Source of the DNA: an uncultured Bacteroides sp.
GTDB taxonomy: Bacteria; Bacteroidota; Bacteroidia; Bacteroidales; Bacteroidaceae
Assembly (NCBI GenBank): GCA_900542985.1
Contig: UQPQ01000005.1
Coordinates: forward strand, 1 to 64,000
Length of the DNA: 64,000 nucleotides
Reading direction: 5' to 3'
Shown: piece after piece, positions 8,664 through 18,174 of the stretch
Position numbering within the stretch: the stretch's first letter is position 1
Layout of the letters: every line of letters starts with the position of its first letter
Position numbers and translations under genes: made by a program
The notes under the pieces: model-generated
Told to the model about the DNA's origin: nothing
The model's input: only the letters and a program-made list of their open reading frames with translations
Database searches by the model: none

Positions 8664-10043
8664 ATGAAAATAGAAGGAAAGACAATTCAACAAACAAAAA
8701 GAAAAAGAAATCCTATTACATGGGTTCCGACAGCCTACTTTGCGATGGGGCTACCCTTTGTAGTGCTCAACATGGTGACAGTATTAATGTTTAAAGGACT
8801 GAATGTAGAAGACAAACTCATCACATTCTGGACTTCCTTAATCCTACTTCCTTGGACATTGAAGCCCTTATGGAGTCCTTTCCTTGAACTTTTCAAGACT
8901 AAAAAATTCTTTGTCATAGCTACTCAGCTCATCACAGGTATCACTTTCGGACTGGTAGCATTTTCACTCAATCTCCCTCACTTTTTCAGCATTGCAATCG
9001 CTTTACTTGCCATTATTGCATTTAGCGGTGCCACACACGACATTGTTTGCGATGGAGTCTATATGAGTGAACTTTCCACAGAAGAACAGGCCAAGTACAT
9101 CGGATGGCAAGGAGCTTTCTATAATATTGCAAAAATCATTGCTACCGGTGGATTGGTTTATCTGGCAGGTTATCTGATTGAGAGCTATGGTGGTGGAGCT
9201 GGTGCTGATGCAGCCAGTGTTTTATCAGCCAACCAAAAAGCATGGATGATTATCATGGCTATTTTGTGCGTGGTAATGGTACTTTTAGGCATTTATCACA
9301 TGTTTATGCTACCTTCCGGAAGCAATAATGTAAAAAAGGAAGCACGTAGCACAAAGGAAGTCATGTCTGAATTAGGCAATGTTCTTCTTGCTTTCTTCAA
9401 GAAACATCATATCGTTTACTACTTGTTCTTTATTATCCTCTATCGCTTTGCAGAAGGCTTTGTGATGAAAATCGTACCTCTATTCCTGAAAGCAAGCAGA
9501 GATATGGGTGGTTTGGGACTGAGCGAAAAAGAAATCGGACTATATTACGGTACATACGGAGCTGCAGCCTTTGTGTTAGGCTCATTACTGGCCGGATACT
9601 ATATTGCAGCACGCGGACTGAAGAAAACTTTGTTCTCTTTGTGCTGTATCTTCAACTTACCTTTCGTAGTATATGCATTCTTTGCATTTTTCCAGCCGGA
9701 AAACGGAATTGTTATCTGTAGCGGTATCGTATTCGAATACTTCGGATATGGTTTCGGATTCGTAGGCCTCACCCTGTTTATGATGCAACAAGTAGCACCG
9801 GGCAAACATCAGATGGCTCATTATGCTTTTGCTTCCGGTATTATGAACTTGGGAGTAATGATTCCAGGAATGCTCAGCGGATGGGTATGCGAATTGTTGG
9901 GCGAATGGTTCAACAAACCGGGAGGATATGAACCTTTCTTTATCTTTGTACTCATTGCTACTATCCCGGCATTTTTAATCACTTATTTCGTTCCATTCAA
10001 ATATAATGCAGACGGAACATTGATAGAAGGAGAAAGAGAATAA
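8664..10043 (+). CDS. AmpG-like MFS permease, probable mannosyl-GlcNAc importer
   Basis: 459 residues with about 12 hydrophobic segments. The N-terminal YFAMGLPF, the LKPLWSPFLE segment and SGATHDIVCDGVY resemble the conserved features of AmpG and related permeases, which import GlcNAc-anhydromuropeptides. The gene lies in front of GH130 with a 27-base gap, in a mannosidase block. In that setting the likely substrate is the disaccharide Man-beta-1,4-GlcNAc or a short mannoside crossing the inner membrane. This substrate is inferred. Start 8664 is preferred over 8634 from the promoter position. Alternative: a general sugar MFS transporter. Confidence 0.85.
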   Translation: MKIEGKTIQQTKRKRNPITWVPTAYFAMGLPFVVLNMVTVLMFKGLNVEDKLITFWTSLILLPWTLKPLWSPFLELFKTKKFFVIATQLITGITFGLVAFSLNLPHFFSIAIALLAIIAFSGATHDIVCDGVYMSELSTEEQAKYIGWQGAFYNIAKIIATGGLVYLAGYLIESYGGGAGADAASVLSANQKAWMIIMAILCVVMVLLGIYHMFMLPSGSNNVKKEARSTKEVMSELGNVLLAFFKKHHIVYYLFFIILYRFAEGFVMKIVPLFLKASRDMGGLGLSEKEIGLYYGTYGAAAFVLGSLLAGYYIAARGLKKTLFSLCCIFNLPFVVYAFFAFFQPENGIVICSGIVFEYFGYGFGFVGLTLFMMQQVAPGKHQMAHYAFASGIMNLGVMIPGMLSGWVCELLGEWFNKPGGYEPFFIFVLIATIPAFLITYFVPFKYNADGTLIEGERE

Positions 10044-10070
10044 TCAATAAACCATTAAATAAATAGAATT

Positions 10071-11042
10071 ATGGCAGAAAACTTTATTATGCCTTGGGAA
10101 GATCGCCCGGCAGGTTGTAAAGATGTAATGTGGCGTTACTCAAAGAATCCGGTTATCGGACGTTACCACATCCCTACATCAAACAGTATTTTCAACAGTG
10201 CAGTTGTTCCATTCAAAGGCGGATTCGCAGGTGTATTCCGTTGCGACAACAAAGCTGTACAGATGAACATCTTCGTAGGTTTCAGTAAAGACGGTATCAA
10301 CTGGGATATCAGCCACGAACCTATCAAATTCAAGGCTGGTAATACAGAAATGATTGAATCTGAATACAAATATGACCCTCGTGTAACTTGGATTGAAGAC
10401 CGCTACTGGATTACATGGTGTAACGGATACCACGGACCTACAATCGGTATCGCTTATACTTTCGACTTCGAAGAATTCTTCCAGTGCGAAAACGCATTCT
10501 TGCCATTCAACCGTAACGGTGTATTGTTCCCACAGAAAATCAATGGCAAATATGCAATGTTGAGCCGTCCGAGCGACAACGGTCACACTCCGTTCGGTGA
10601 TATCTATATCAGCTATAGCCCTGATATGAAGTACTGGGGTGAACACCGCTGCGTAATGAAAGTGACTCCGTTCCCTGAAAGTGCATGGCAGTGTACTAAG
10701 ATTGGAGCAGGTTCTGTTCCTTTCCTTACAGAAGCAGGATGGTTGATGTTCTATCACGGTGTAATCACTACTTGCAACGGTTTCCGTTACTCAATGGGTG
10801 CAGTGATTCTGGACAAAGACAATCCGGAAAAGGTATTGTACCGTACACGCGACTACTTGCTGGCACCGGCAGCTCCTTACGAACTGCAGGGTGATGTACC
10901 TAACGTAGTATTCCCTTGCGCTGCATTGCAGGACGGCGAACGTGTTGCCGTATATTATGGTGCAGCTGATACTGTAGTAGGTATGGCATTCGGTTACATC
11001 AACGAAATCATTGAGTTCGTAAAAACTCACTCAATCGTGTAA
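10071..11042 (+). CDS. GH130 beta-mannoside phosphorylase (probable Man-beta-1,4-GlcNAc phosphorylase)
   Basis: 323 residues with no signal peptide, so cytoplasmic. GH130 enzymes phosphorolyse beta-1,4- or beta-1,2-mannosides to alpha-mannose-1-phosphate. The single-domain five-bladed propeller length and the segment [12 protein letters not shown] match the family, with Asp102 at the position of the catalytic acid in characterised Bacteroides mannosyl-GlcNAc phosphorylases. The core of N-glycans holds exactly one Man-beta-1,4-GlcNAc unit, and the gene is paired with an AmpG-like permease and GH92 genes, so this substrate is the best guess. Mannosyl-glucose or mannooligosaccharide phosphorylase is the alternative. 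Confidence 0.9.
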   Translation: MAENFIMPWEDRPAGCKDVMWRYSKNPVIGRYHIPTSNSIFNSAVVPFKGGFAGVFRCDNKAVQMNIFVGFSKDGINWDISHEPIKFKAGNTEMIESEYKYDPRVTWIEDRYWITWCNGYHGPTIGIAYTFDFEEFFQCENAFLPFNRNGVLFPQKINGKYAMLSRPSDNGHTPFGDIYISYSPDMKYWGEHRCVMKVTPFPESAWQCTKIGAGSVPFLTEAGWLMFYHGVITTCNGFRYSMGAVILDKDNPEKVLYRTRDYLLAPAAPYELQGDVPNVVFPCAALQDGERVAVYYGAADTVVGMAFGYINEIIEFVKTHSIV

Positions 11043-11092
11043 ATGAATGCATAAAGTACGATTGTACACATTGAAAAATCAATAAAACCTAA

Positions 11093-11155
11093 GAATAAAG
11101 CTGCATCAGGTAGACCGGTTTCTATCCGGACTATTTGGGCAGCTTTATTCTTTTT
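11093..11155 (+). terminator. Terminator after GH130
   Basis: gaataaagctgc (11093-11104) pairs with gcagctttattc (11139-11150), followed by TTTTTC. The long loop holds a smaller ccgg/ccgg stem. It ends the permease-GH130 transcript before the fourth GH92 gene. Confidence 0.8.
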
Positions 11156-11188
11156 CAATTTTATATAATTATATAATCTAACTTATCC

Positions 11189-13420
11189 ATGAAACATTTC
11201 TTACTCGGTCTGACCTGCCTGTTTACCCTGAATACACTTCAGGCACAAGAGCCGGTCGATTATGTGAATCCGTTCATCGGAACAACGAATTTCGGAACTT
11301 GCAATCCGGGAGCCATCTGCCCTAACGGTCTGATGTCTGTCGTACCGTTCAACGTAATGGGTTCCGACGAAAATACTTACGATAAAGATGCCCGCTGGTG
11401 GTCAACTCCGTACGAATACACCAATAGTTTCTTTACCGGATTTGCTCACGTCAACCTCAGCGGTGTGGGTTGCCCCGAACTGGGATCGCTCCTGCTGATG
11501 CCTACTACTGGCAAACTGGATGTAGACTATCATAACTACGGAAGCAAATACGAAAAGGAAAATGCCAATCCGGGATATTATACTATTTCACTGACCAAGT
11601 ATAACATTCTGGCAGAAGCAACAGCTACTCCACGTACCGGACTTTCACGTTTCACTTTTCCCAAAGGAGAGAGCAATATTCTTCTGAATTTGGGTGAAGG
11701 TCTGACCAACGAAACCGGTGCTTTCATGCGTAAGGTGAACGATCAGGAAATAGAGGGTATGAAACTTATGGGTACATTCTGCTACAACCCACAAGCTGTA
11801 TTCCCTATCTACTTCGTAATGCGTATTAACAAGGCTCCCAAAGCTTCGGGATACTGGAAGAAACAGCGTCCTATGACCGGAGTGGAAGCTGAATGGGATC
11901 CGGATCAAGGCAAATACAAATTGTACACCAAATACAATAAAGACATTGCCGGCGATGATATCGGCGCATGGTTTACTTTCGATACTGAAGAAGGCGAACA
12001 GATTGAAGTTTCAATGGGTGTTTCTTTTGTCAGCATAGAAAATGCAAGAGAAAACCTCGACAAGGAACAGCACGGACGTCACTTTGCAGAAATTCATCAG
12101 GAAGCCCGTACACGCTGGAACGATGATTTGAGCCGTATCCTGGTAGAAGGAGGAACAAAAGACCAGAAAACTGTATTCTACACAGCTTTATACCACGCCC
12201 TGATTCATCCGAACATCTTGCAGGATGTAAACGGACAGTATCCGCAGATGGAAGGCGATAAAATCCTGACTACAAAAGGCAATCGCTATACTGTATTCTC
12301 TCTTTGGGATACTTACCGCAACGTACATCAGCTGATGACACTGGTTTATCCGGAACGTCAGATGGACATGATCAATACCATGCTGGATATGTATCGCGAA
12401 CACGGATGGTTGCCTAAATGGGAGTTGTACGGACGCGAAACACTGACTATGGAAGGAGACCCGAGTATTCCGGTTATCGTAGATACCTGGATGAAGGGAT
12501 TCCGCGATTTCGACATTAATCTGGCATACGAAGCAATGTACAAGTCGGCTACACTTCCTGGCAAAGACAACCTGATGCGTCCGGACAACGACGACTATAC
12601 ACAGAAAGGTTACGTAGCACTTCGCGAACAGTTTGACAATTCAGTATCACATGCACTGGAATACTACATTGCCGACTACTCTCTGTCTACACTGGCTAAG
12701 GCATTGGGTAAGAAAGAAGATGCAAAACTGTTCTACCAGCGTGCCATGGGATACAAAAACTACTATTGCAAAGAGTTTGGTACCCTGCGTCCTATCCTTC
12801 CCGACGGTACTTTCTACTCACCGTTTGATCCGAAACAGGGAGAAAACTTTGAACCGAGTCCCGGATTCCACGAAGGTAATGCTTGGAACTATACCTTCTA
12901 CGTGCCTCATGATATAAAAGGCTTGGCTAAGCTGATGGGTGGCAACAAGAAGTTTGTAAACAAACTGCAAATGGTATTCGACAAAGGCTACTACGATCCT
13001 GCTAACGAACCAGACATCGCATATCCATACTTGTTCAGCTACTTCAAGGGCGAAGAATGGCGTACACAGAAAACTGTAAAAGAACTGCTTGCCAAGTATT
13101 TCACCACCAAGCCTGACGGTATTCCGGGTAACGATGATACCGGTACAATGTCTACTTGGGCTATTTTCAGTATGATGGGATTGTATCCGGATTGTCCGGG
13201 TGTACCTGAATATACACTGACATTGCCTACCTTCGATAAAGTAACCATCAAACTCGATCCGAAATATTACGGAACAGATAAGCTGGTTATCGAAACAGTC
13301 AACAAAGAAAAGGATTCCGATTATATCGGATCAATTGAAATGGGTGGAAAGAAATGCGGATACCGCATCAATCATAACGATTTGGTGAAAGCCGGTACAC
13401 TGCAGTTCTACAAGAAATAA
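11189..13420 (+). CDS. GH92 alpha-mannosidase, secreted (fourth of four)
   Basis: 743 residues with a signal peptide ending near LQAQE and no lipobox. The mature start is DYVNPFIGTTNFG. The acid Glu is in HEGNAWNYTF (near 561) and the base region is GNDDTGTMSTWA (near 648). In place of the HGNEPSHH loop it has ANEPDIAYPYLF, a clearly different subfamily from the three upstream enzymes, which points to another linkage such as alpha-1,3 or alpha-1,6 (inference). It follows the GH130 terminator, so it has its own promoter, although no clear TAnnTTTG is visible in the AT-rich leader. It is convergent with the thioredoxin-like gene. Confidence 0.92.
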   Translation: MKHFLLGLTCLFTLNTLQAQEPVDYVNPFIGTTNFGTCNPGAICPNGLMSVVPFNVMGSDENTYDKDARWWSTPYEYTNSFFTGFAHVNLSGVGCPELGSLLLMPTTGKLDVDYHNYGSKYEKENANPGYYTISLTKYNILAEATATPRTGLSRFTFPKGESNILLNLGEGLTNETGAFMRKVNDQEIEGMKLMGTFCYNPQAVFPIYFVMRINKAPKASGYWKKQRPMTGVEAEWDPDQGKYKLYTKYNKDIAGDDIGAWFTFDTEEGEQIEVSMGVSFVSIENARENLDKEQHGRHFAEIHQEARTRWNDDLSRILVEGGTKDQKTVFYTALYHALIHPNILQDVNGQYPQMEGDKILTTKGNRYTVFSLWDTYRNVHQLMTLVYPERQMDMINTMLDMYREHGWLPKWELYGRETLTMEGDPSIPVIVDTWMKGFRDFDINLAYEAMYKSATLPGKDNLMRPDNDDYTQKGYVALREQFDNSVSHALEYYIADYSLSTLAKALGKKEDAKLFYQRAMGYKNYYCKEFGTLRPILPDGTFYSPFDPKQGENFEPSPGFHEGNAWNYTFYVPHDIKGLAKLMGGNKKFVNKLQMVFDKGYYDPANEPDIAYPYLFSYFKGEEWRTQKTVKELLAKYFTTKPDGIPGNDDTGTMSTWAIFSMMGLYPDCPGVPEYTLTLPTFDKVTIKLDPKYYGTDKLVIETVNKEKDSDYIGSIEMGGKKCGYRINHNDLVKAGTLQFYKK

Positions 13421-13441
13421 CAGCAATTAGCTTACTTACTC

Positions 13442-13486
13442 AAACAGCATCTCATCTGGAATAGCATGGGATGCTGTTTTCTTTTA
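13442..13486 (+). terminator. Terminator after the fourth GH92 gene
   Basis: aaacagcatc (13442-13451) pairs with gatgctgttt (13470-13479), followed by TTTTCTTTT. The stem closes 22 bases after the stop codon. Confidence 0.8.
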
Positions 13487-13494
13487 TCAGCTTA

Positions 13495-13582
13495 TTTCAT
13501 TCGACGACGTCGAATGCACAATCGACAACGGCGGCTGTACGGCCAACGGCGACAATCCGACAACCGACGGCGGCGAATGAAA
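13495..13582. repeat. CGACG-rich intergenic hairpin island, copy 1
   Basis: A GC-rich island in an AT-rich convergent gap. Outer arms tttcattcgacg (13495-13506) and cggcgaatgaaa (13571-13582) pair with one mismatch. The first arm can instead pair with cgtcgaatg (13508-13516), 9 bp. The interior is full of CGACA, CGGCG and CGACGG steps. Similar islands lie at 25197-25280 and 50611-50678. The rest of the gap to 13865 holds two small hairpins close to the TlpA-like gene (13821-13834 and 13838-13862) without T tracts, and nothing else visible. Confidence 0.6.
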
Positions 13583-13864
13583 CTTTCTATCGTTCTCATC
13601 ACTATTCTATTCCTGCCACAAAATATATCTGCAAAGGAATGACCTACTCCCTTCATACAAAACTATTTCGCTCTTTACTTGAACTAAAGTACAATTTATA
13701 GTAATCAACTACAGAACAAAAAATTACACGATTATGAGCTTTTCAGAGGGAAAAGAATCCGTATGCCAAAAAGAAAGGCCACTTCAAAATAAACTTGAGA
13801 TGACCTTATCTGTATTCTTTTCCTCATCAGAGGAATCATGCTTTTATGACTTTGAAAAGCATAC

Positions 13865-14356
13865 TTATTTCTTTTCAGCGCCAAGCAGTTCTTCCAGCTT
13901 ATTATACAAAGCCTGTCCACGCAAATTAGTTGCTACTACAGAACCGTCAGGACCTATCAGCATTGTATAAGGGATACTTCTCACCCCATACATCACTGCC
14001 CCTTCACACTTCCAACCTTTCAAATCGGATACATGATTCCAGTTCAGTTCCATCTGTTTGATAGCTCCCTTCCAAGCTTCTTCTTTATTATCCAACGATA
14101 CCCCCAAGATATCGAAACCTTTGTCTTTAAAAGCCTCGTAAGCTTTCTTTACATGCGGCATTTCTGCACGACAAGGTCCACACCAACTAGCCCAAAAATC
14201 TACCAATACATAGTTTCCTTTTCCTACATATTCGGAAGTATTGTGCATTTTACCGTCGGCTCCCATCATATCAAAGTGGGTAAACTGATTTTTCTGCTGT
14301 GCAAAAGCGAACAATACAGTCATGCACAGACACAACATACATACTACTTTCTTCAT
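13865..14356 (-). CDS. TlpA-like thioredoxin-fold thiol-disulfide oxidoreductase
   Basis: 163 residues: a signal peptide (to about AFAQQ), then a thioredoxin/AhpC-TSA fold with the redox motif WCGPC at 58-62 and the cis-Pro region GVRSIPYTML. Proteins of this type act in the periplasm as thiol reductases, in cytochrome maturation or in general disulfide handling. The gene starts 19 bases after the stop of the acyl-CoA ligase gene, so it is likely the second gene of that operon. No substrate can be named from the sequence. Confidence 0.9.
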   Translation of the reverse strand: MKKVVCMLCLCMTVLFAFAQQKNQFTHFDMMGADGKMHNTSEYVGKGNYVLVDFWASWCGPCRAEMPHVKKAYEAFKDKGFDILGVSLDNKEEAWKGAIKQMELNWNHVSDLKGWKCEGAVMYGVRSIPYTMLIGPDGSVVATNLRGQALYNKLEELLGAEKK

Positions 14357-14375
14357 TTTTTAATTGGGTTAAAGG

Positions 14376-16181
14376 TTATTCTTCGTACATTTTTTCTATT
14401 TCTGCCGCGTAATTCTTTATCAGAACCGAACGTTTGATTTTCAACGTATTAGTCAGTTCTCCCTTCTCCATGCTAAACGGCTCGGGCAGCAAGGTAAAGC
14501 GTTTAATCTGCTCATAATGGGCAAACTCCTGCTGAAGGGTGTCAATACGCATCTTAAACAATTCGATAATCTCCGGTTTTTGCAGCAAATCTTTCCGGTC
14601 GGTATAGGCAATATGATGGTCTTTGGCATATTTTTCTACCTGTCCGTATTCCGGAACAATAAGAGCAGAGACAAACTTACGCTGGTCGGCAATAATAGAG
14701 ATCTGATCTATATAACGATCTACGACCAATTTTGTTTCGATAGCCTGCGGAGCAATGTATTTTCCGTTAGATGTTTTAAACAAATCTTTAATACGATCTG
14801 TCAAATACAAATAGCCGTCTTTCACATAACCGGCATCTCCTGTATGGAACCATCCGTCTTCTGTAATCACCTGGCGGGTCAGGGCTTCTTTCTTGTAATA
14901 TCCTTTTGTTACTGTTTCTCCACGCAACAGAATTTCGTTGTTTTCTCCAATCTTCAGTTCCAGTCCCGGCATCAGACGGCCCACAGAACCGATACGGAAA
15001 TCATCCAGCCATTCACAGGATACCGTTGCCGTCGTTTCGGTCAGACCATATCCGGCTATCATATTAATACCCACTGCACGAACAAACTCTTGTACTGCTA
15101 CCGGAATAGCTGCTCCGGCTGTAGGGAAGAAGTTTCCGTTCTCTATACCAATGGTTTTCTTCAGTAAGCTGTAAATGGTCTTTTCATAAAATTTATACTT
15201 CATATGCAGCCATGCAGGAGGAGTCTTTCCATTCATCAGATAGTCAATGTTATGCTCCTTACCTACACGCAAGGCATCCAGCATCAGACTCTTCTTTAAT
15301 CCTGTAGTTGCATTGATTTTTTCCTGTACACCAGCATAGACTTTTTCCCAAAAACGGGGCACACTACACATAGCCGTAGGACGAACCTCTTTAATTGTTT
15401 TCTGGATATCCTGCGGACGTAAATTTATACAAAGCTGACATCCCCTATATAAACAGTAATAGGACCAGGCACGTTCGAAAATATGAGTAAATGGTAAGAA
15501 GTTCATAATCACATCGTCTTCTCCCAAACGAGTAAGACGAGTGTTGTGGGCCTCAAAAGCAGCTCCATAGCAAGAATGATGAAGCATCACTCCTTTTGAT
15601 TCGCCGGTGGTACCCGATGTATATAGAATATTAGCCAAATCCGTATCTGTAGATGCGGCTGTACGTGATTCGACTTCATTCTTATAGTCTTTTTCTTCTC
15701 CCAGCTTCAGGAAATCAGTATAATAAAGTGAATTATTATCGTTTGGAGCTCGTTTTACTTTCGGATCGAAAATAATAATCCGATGCAGCGTCTTGCACAG
15801 GTTCTGAACACGAAAAGCTACATCATACTGATATTGTTCACCCACAAACAGGTAACGGATTGATGCATCCTCCAAAATATAATGTACCTGCGATTCGGAA
15901 CTGGTAGCATACAGTGGTATAGTTACTACACGACAAGCGAATGCTCCAAAATCTGTATATAAACATTCCGGCATGTTCTGAGAGAAAATACCGATATTTT
16001 CCTGAACTTCAACCCCCAATGCAATTAAGGCTTCCGATACCTTCCATACTCTCTCTGAAAACTGATTCCATGTAACAGGTATCCAGCTTTCTGTTTCATA
16101 GTCACGATATTTTAAAGCGATTCTTTCACCATATTTTTTTGCCTGGTGATGAATCAAATGCGATAAACAAGAATTGCTCAT
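14376..16181 (-). CDS. Long-chain fatty acid-CoA ligase (AMP-forming)
   Basis: 601 residues, the length of the bacterial long-chain acyl-CoA synthetases. It belongs to the ANL superfamily: P-loop motif YTSGTTGESKGVML, A5 motif GYGLTETTAT, and the hinge region WFHTGDAGYVKDGYLYLTDR, which holds the ATP-ribose-binding Asp. It activates fatty acids to acyl-AMP and then acyl-CoA for lipid synthesis or recycling, in the cytoplasm or at the inner membrane. A -7 match lies upstream (16207-16214). The thioredoxin-like gene follows. Confidence 0.92.
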   Translation of the reverse strand: MSNSCLSHLIHHQAKKYGERIALKYRDYETESWIPVTWNQFSERVWKVSEALIALGVEVQENIGIFSQNMPECLYTDFGAFACRVVTIPLYATSSESQVHYILEDASIRYLFVGEQYQYDVAFRVQNLCKTLHRIIIFDPKVKRAPNDNNSLYYTDFLKLGEEKDYKNEVESRTAASTDTDLANILYTSGTTGESKGVMLHHSCYGAAFEAHNTRLTRLGEDDVIMNFLPFTHIFERAWSYYCLYRGCQLCINLRPQDIQKTIKEVRPTAMCSVPRFWEKVYAGVQEKINATTGLKKSLMLDALRVGKEHNIDYLMNGKTPPAWLHMKYKFYEKTIYSLLKKTIGIENGNFFPTAGAAIPVAVQEFVRAVGINMIAGYGLTETTATVSCEWLDDFRIGSVGRLMPGLELKIGENNEILLRGETVTKGYYKKEALTRQVITEDGWFHTGDAGYVKDGYLYLTDRIKDLFKTSNGKYIAPQAIETKLVVDRYIDQISIIADQRKFVSALIVPEYGQVEKYAKDHHIAYTDRKDLLQKPEIIELFKMRIDTLQQEFAHYEQIKRFTLLPEPFSMEKGELTNTLKIKRSVLIKNYAAEIEKMYEE

Positions 16182-16206
16182 TTATTGTTTTTATTTAATC
16201 TCTTTG

Positions 16207-16214
16207 CAAAGATA
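16207..16214 (-). promoter_or_regulatory. -7 element of the acyl-CoA ligase gene
   Basis: CAAAGATA on the plus strand is TATCTTTG on the minus strand and fits TAnnTTTG. The predicted start site is about 20 bases before the ATG at 16181. Confidence 0.55.
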
Positions 16215-16358
16215 TGGTTTAATTTGGAATGACCCACTATGCCCGCATATTATTTTCTCCGTTTATTCAATGACTTACAGCAATATCACGCAACTTTTTA
16301 ATTGCAGATGCAACTGTATAATAACCGTTAAACATCAAGATGTTTAGACAGAAAATAT

Positions 16359-16366
16359 TATCTTTG
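16359..16366 (+). promoter_or_regulatory. -7 element of the M20 deacylase gene
   Basis: TATCTTTG fits TAnnTTTG, 23 bases before the ATG at 16390. Together with 16207-16214 it makes a divergent promoter pair. Confidence 0.55.
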
Positions 16367-16389
16367 CTTCATCAAAAAAAAGCATTTTT

Positions 16390-17454
16390 ATGATAGATTA
16401 CGATTATTATACAGCCGAAGCCCTTACTTTACTCCAAGCTCTAATTGGCATTCCGTCTATCAGCCGGGAAGAAGAAGCTGCGGCAGACTTTCTACAAAAC
16501 TACATCGAAGCAACCGGAATTATGACTGGACGTTCGGGAAATAACATTTGGTGTATCAGCCCGATGTTCGACATCAACCGTCCTACCATTCTTCTGAATT
16601 CACATATCGATACTGTAAAACCTGTCCAGGGATGGCGCAAGCAACCCTTTACAGCCAAAATGGATAATGGTAAACTTTATGGATTAGGAAGTAACGATGC
16701 AGGTGCCAGTGTAGTTTCTTTATTCCAGACCTACCGTTATCTTAGCAGTACCCAGCAAAAATATAATCTCATCTTCCTTGCCTCATGCGAAGAAGAAGTA
16801 TCGGGCAAGAATGGAATAGAAAGCGTTTTGCCACAACTGCCTCCTATAACTTTGGGAGTAGTAGGAGAACCTACAGAGATGAATCCGGCCATTGCCGAAA
16901 AAGGATTAATGGTACTGGATGTAACTGCACGAGGAAAAGCAGGACATGCGGCACGTGAAGAAGGAGAAAATGCTATTTACAAAGTACTCGATGATATCAA
17001 CTGGTTCCGTAGCTACCGTTTTCCGAAGGAATCATCTTTATTGGGACCGGTAAAGATGACCGTCACACAAGTTAATGCCGGTACACAGCATAACGTAATT
17101 CCTGATTTATGCACTTTCGTTGTGGATATCCGGAGCAATGAATTCTATTCAAACGTCGAACTATTAGAAGAAATCAAGACTCACATCAGTTGTGAGGCTA
17201 AAGCCCGTTCTTTCCGTTTGAATTCATCACACATTTCTCCTGAGCATCCCTTTGTAAGAAGAGCTGTTGAATTAGGAAAAGTACCATACGGATCTCCGAC
17301 TCTCTCCGATCAGGCTTTAATGCCTTTCCCTTCGGTTAAAATTGGTCCGGGAAAATCATCCCGTTCGCATACAGCCGATGAATATATTTTAGTCAGCGAA
17401 ATAGAAGAGGCAATAAAAACCTATATTGATATTTTAGACGGACTGGAACTCTAA
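16390..17454 (+). CDS. argE: M20 family deacylase, probable N-acyl-L-ornithine deacetylase
   Basis: 354 residues. M20 dinuclear zinc fold: metal motif NSHIDTVKP, the bridging Asp in GLGSNDAGA, the general base in ASCEEEVSG, and the C-terminal metal His in GPGKSSRSHTADEY. The compact length and sequence fit the Bacteroidetes ArgE-like enzymes that free ornithine from N-acetyl- or N-succinylornithine in arginine synthesis. argB lies 2 kb away on the other strand, which supports the role. The acyl group (acetyl or succinyl) cannot be read from sequence. Alternatives are other M20 amidohydrolases such as DapE-like enzymes. Confidence 0.8.
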   Translation: MIDYDYYTAEALTLLQALIGIPSISREEEAAADFLQNYIEATGIMTGRSGNNIWCISPMFDINRPTILLNSHIDTVKPVQGWRKQPFTAKMDNGKLYGLGSNDAGASVVSLFQTYRYLSSTQQKYNLIFLASCEEEVSGKNGIESVLPQLPPITLGVVGEPTEMNPAIAEKGLMVLDVTARGKAGHAAREEGENAIYKVLDDINWFRSYRFPKESSLLGPVKMTVTQVNAGTQHNVIPDLCTFVVDIRSNEFYSNVELLEEIKTHISCEAKARSFRLNSSHISPEHPFVRRAVELGKVPYGSPTLSDQALMPFPSVKIGPGKSSRSHTADEYILVSEIEEAIKTYIDILDGLEL

Positions 17455-17458
17455 GACA

Positions 17459-18163
17459 TTAAAAAGGGAAACGGAATTTACGAAGTTCAGCACGCAGACG
17501 AAGAGATTGTCCTTCGGTCATGCTGTCAAGTAAAGTCCAAAATGCTTCCCCATGATTCATTTCACGGGTATGTGCAAGTTCATGTAAAATCACATAATCC
17601 ATCAACTTAGAAGGTACCAGCATCAAATAACAGGAAAGACTAATAGTACGCGTAGCTGTGCAACTTCCCCAACGGGTTCGGGCACCAGTTATGCGTACTT
17701 TTTTATAGGGCAATCCATAGCGCTCGGACCAGAACCGAAGAAGAGGAGGCAAATAAGAAGCAGCTGCTTTTTTCAAGGCTCTGATTATGGCATTGCGCAC
17801 CAACTTTTGAACTTCCTCTTTCGAAAAATCAGTATCACGCGGACAACATATATTTATCCCCTCTTCCGTTTGTCGGAGCATGAAGCATTTCATGTCACTA
17901 GGTACCAAAGACAGGCGAAAACATTCAGATTGAATAGAAAAATTAAAGTCAATCTTCTTCACTGCTACTTTGCGGAAATCTTCCAACAGCCGTTCTCTAT
18001 AAGAAGACAGTACAGCCATCACTCTATCGGTCTTACTGTAAGGAGGAACGGTAACATACAGCCCATCTGGCTTTACACGCATCGTAATATTGCGAGCCAA
18101 ACGGCGGGAACGGAGTATGATATATCCGAAATCCGGATCGGGTATGATTCTTTTAGTTGCCAT
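17459..18163 (-). CDS. YgjP-like (DUF45) zinc metallopeptidase-type protein
   Basis: 234 residues. The C-terminal half carries the zinc motif HELAHTREMNHGEAFW, with the fold and RWGSC motif of the YgjP/DUF45 family. Its members are soluble minigluzincin-like proteins of uncertain substrate. The start at 18163 (MATKRII) is chosen over 18205 because the longer start lies inside a terminator hairpin (18189-18218) and upstream of the -7 element at 18175-18182. The resulting leader is only a few bases long. The gene is convergent with the M20 gene, 4 bases apart. Confidence 0.85.
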   Translation of the reverse strand: MATKRIIPDPDFGYIILRSRRLARNITMRVKPDGLYVTVPPYSKTDRVMAVLSSYRERLLEDFRKVAVKKIDFNFSIQSECFRLSLVPSDMKCFMLRQTEEGINICCPRDTDFSKEEVQKLVRNAIIRALKKAAASYLPPLLRFWSERYGLPYKKVRITGARTRWGSCTATRTISLSCYLMLVPSKLMDYVILHELAHTREMNHGEAFWTLLDSMTEGQSLRLRAELRKFRFPF

Positions 18164-18174
18164 AATTATGAGTG

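Noticed and set aside
13471..13701. Reading frame of 76 codons over CGACG island copy 1
   Set aside because: It begins inside a terminator, is low-complexity (SSNAQSTTAAVRPTA) and is explained by the island composition.
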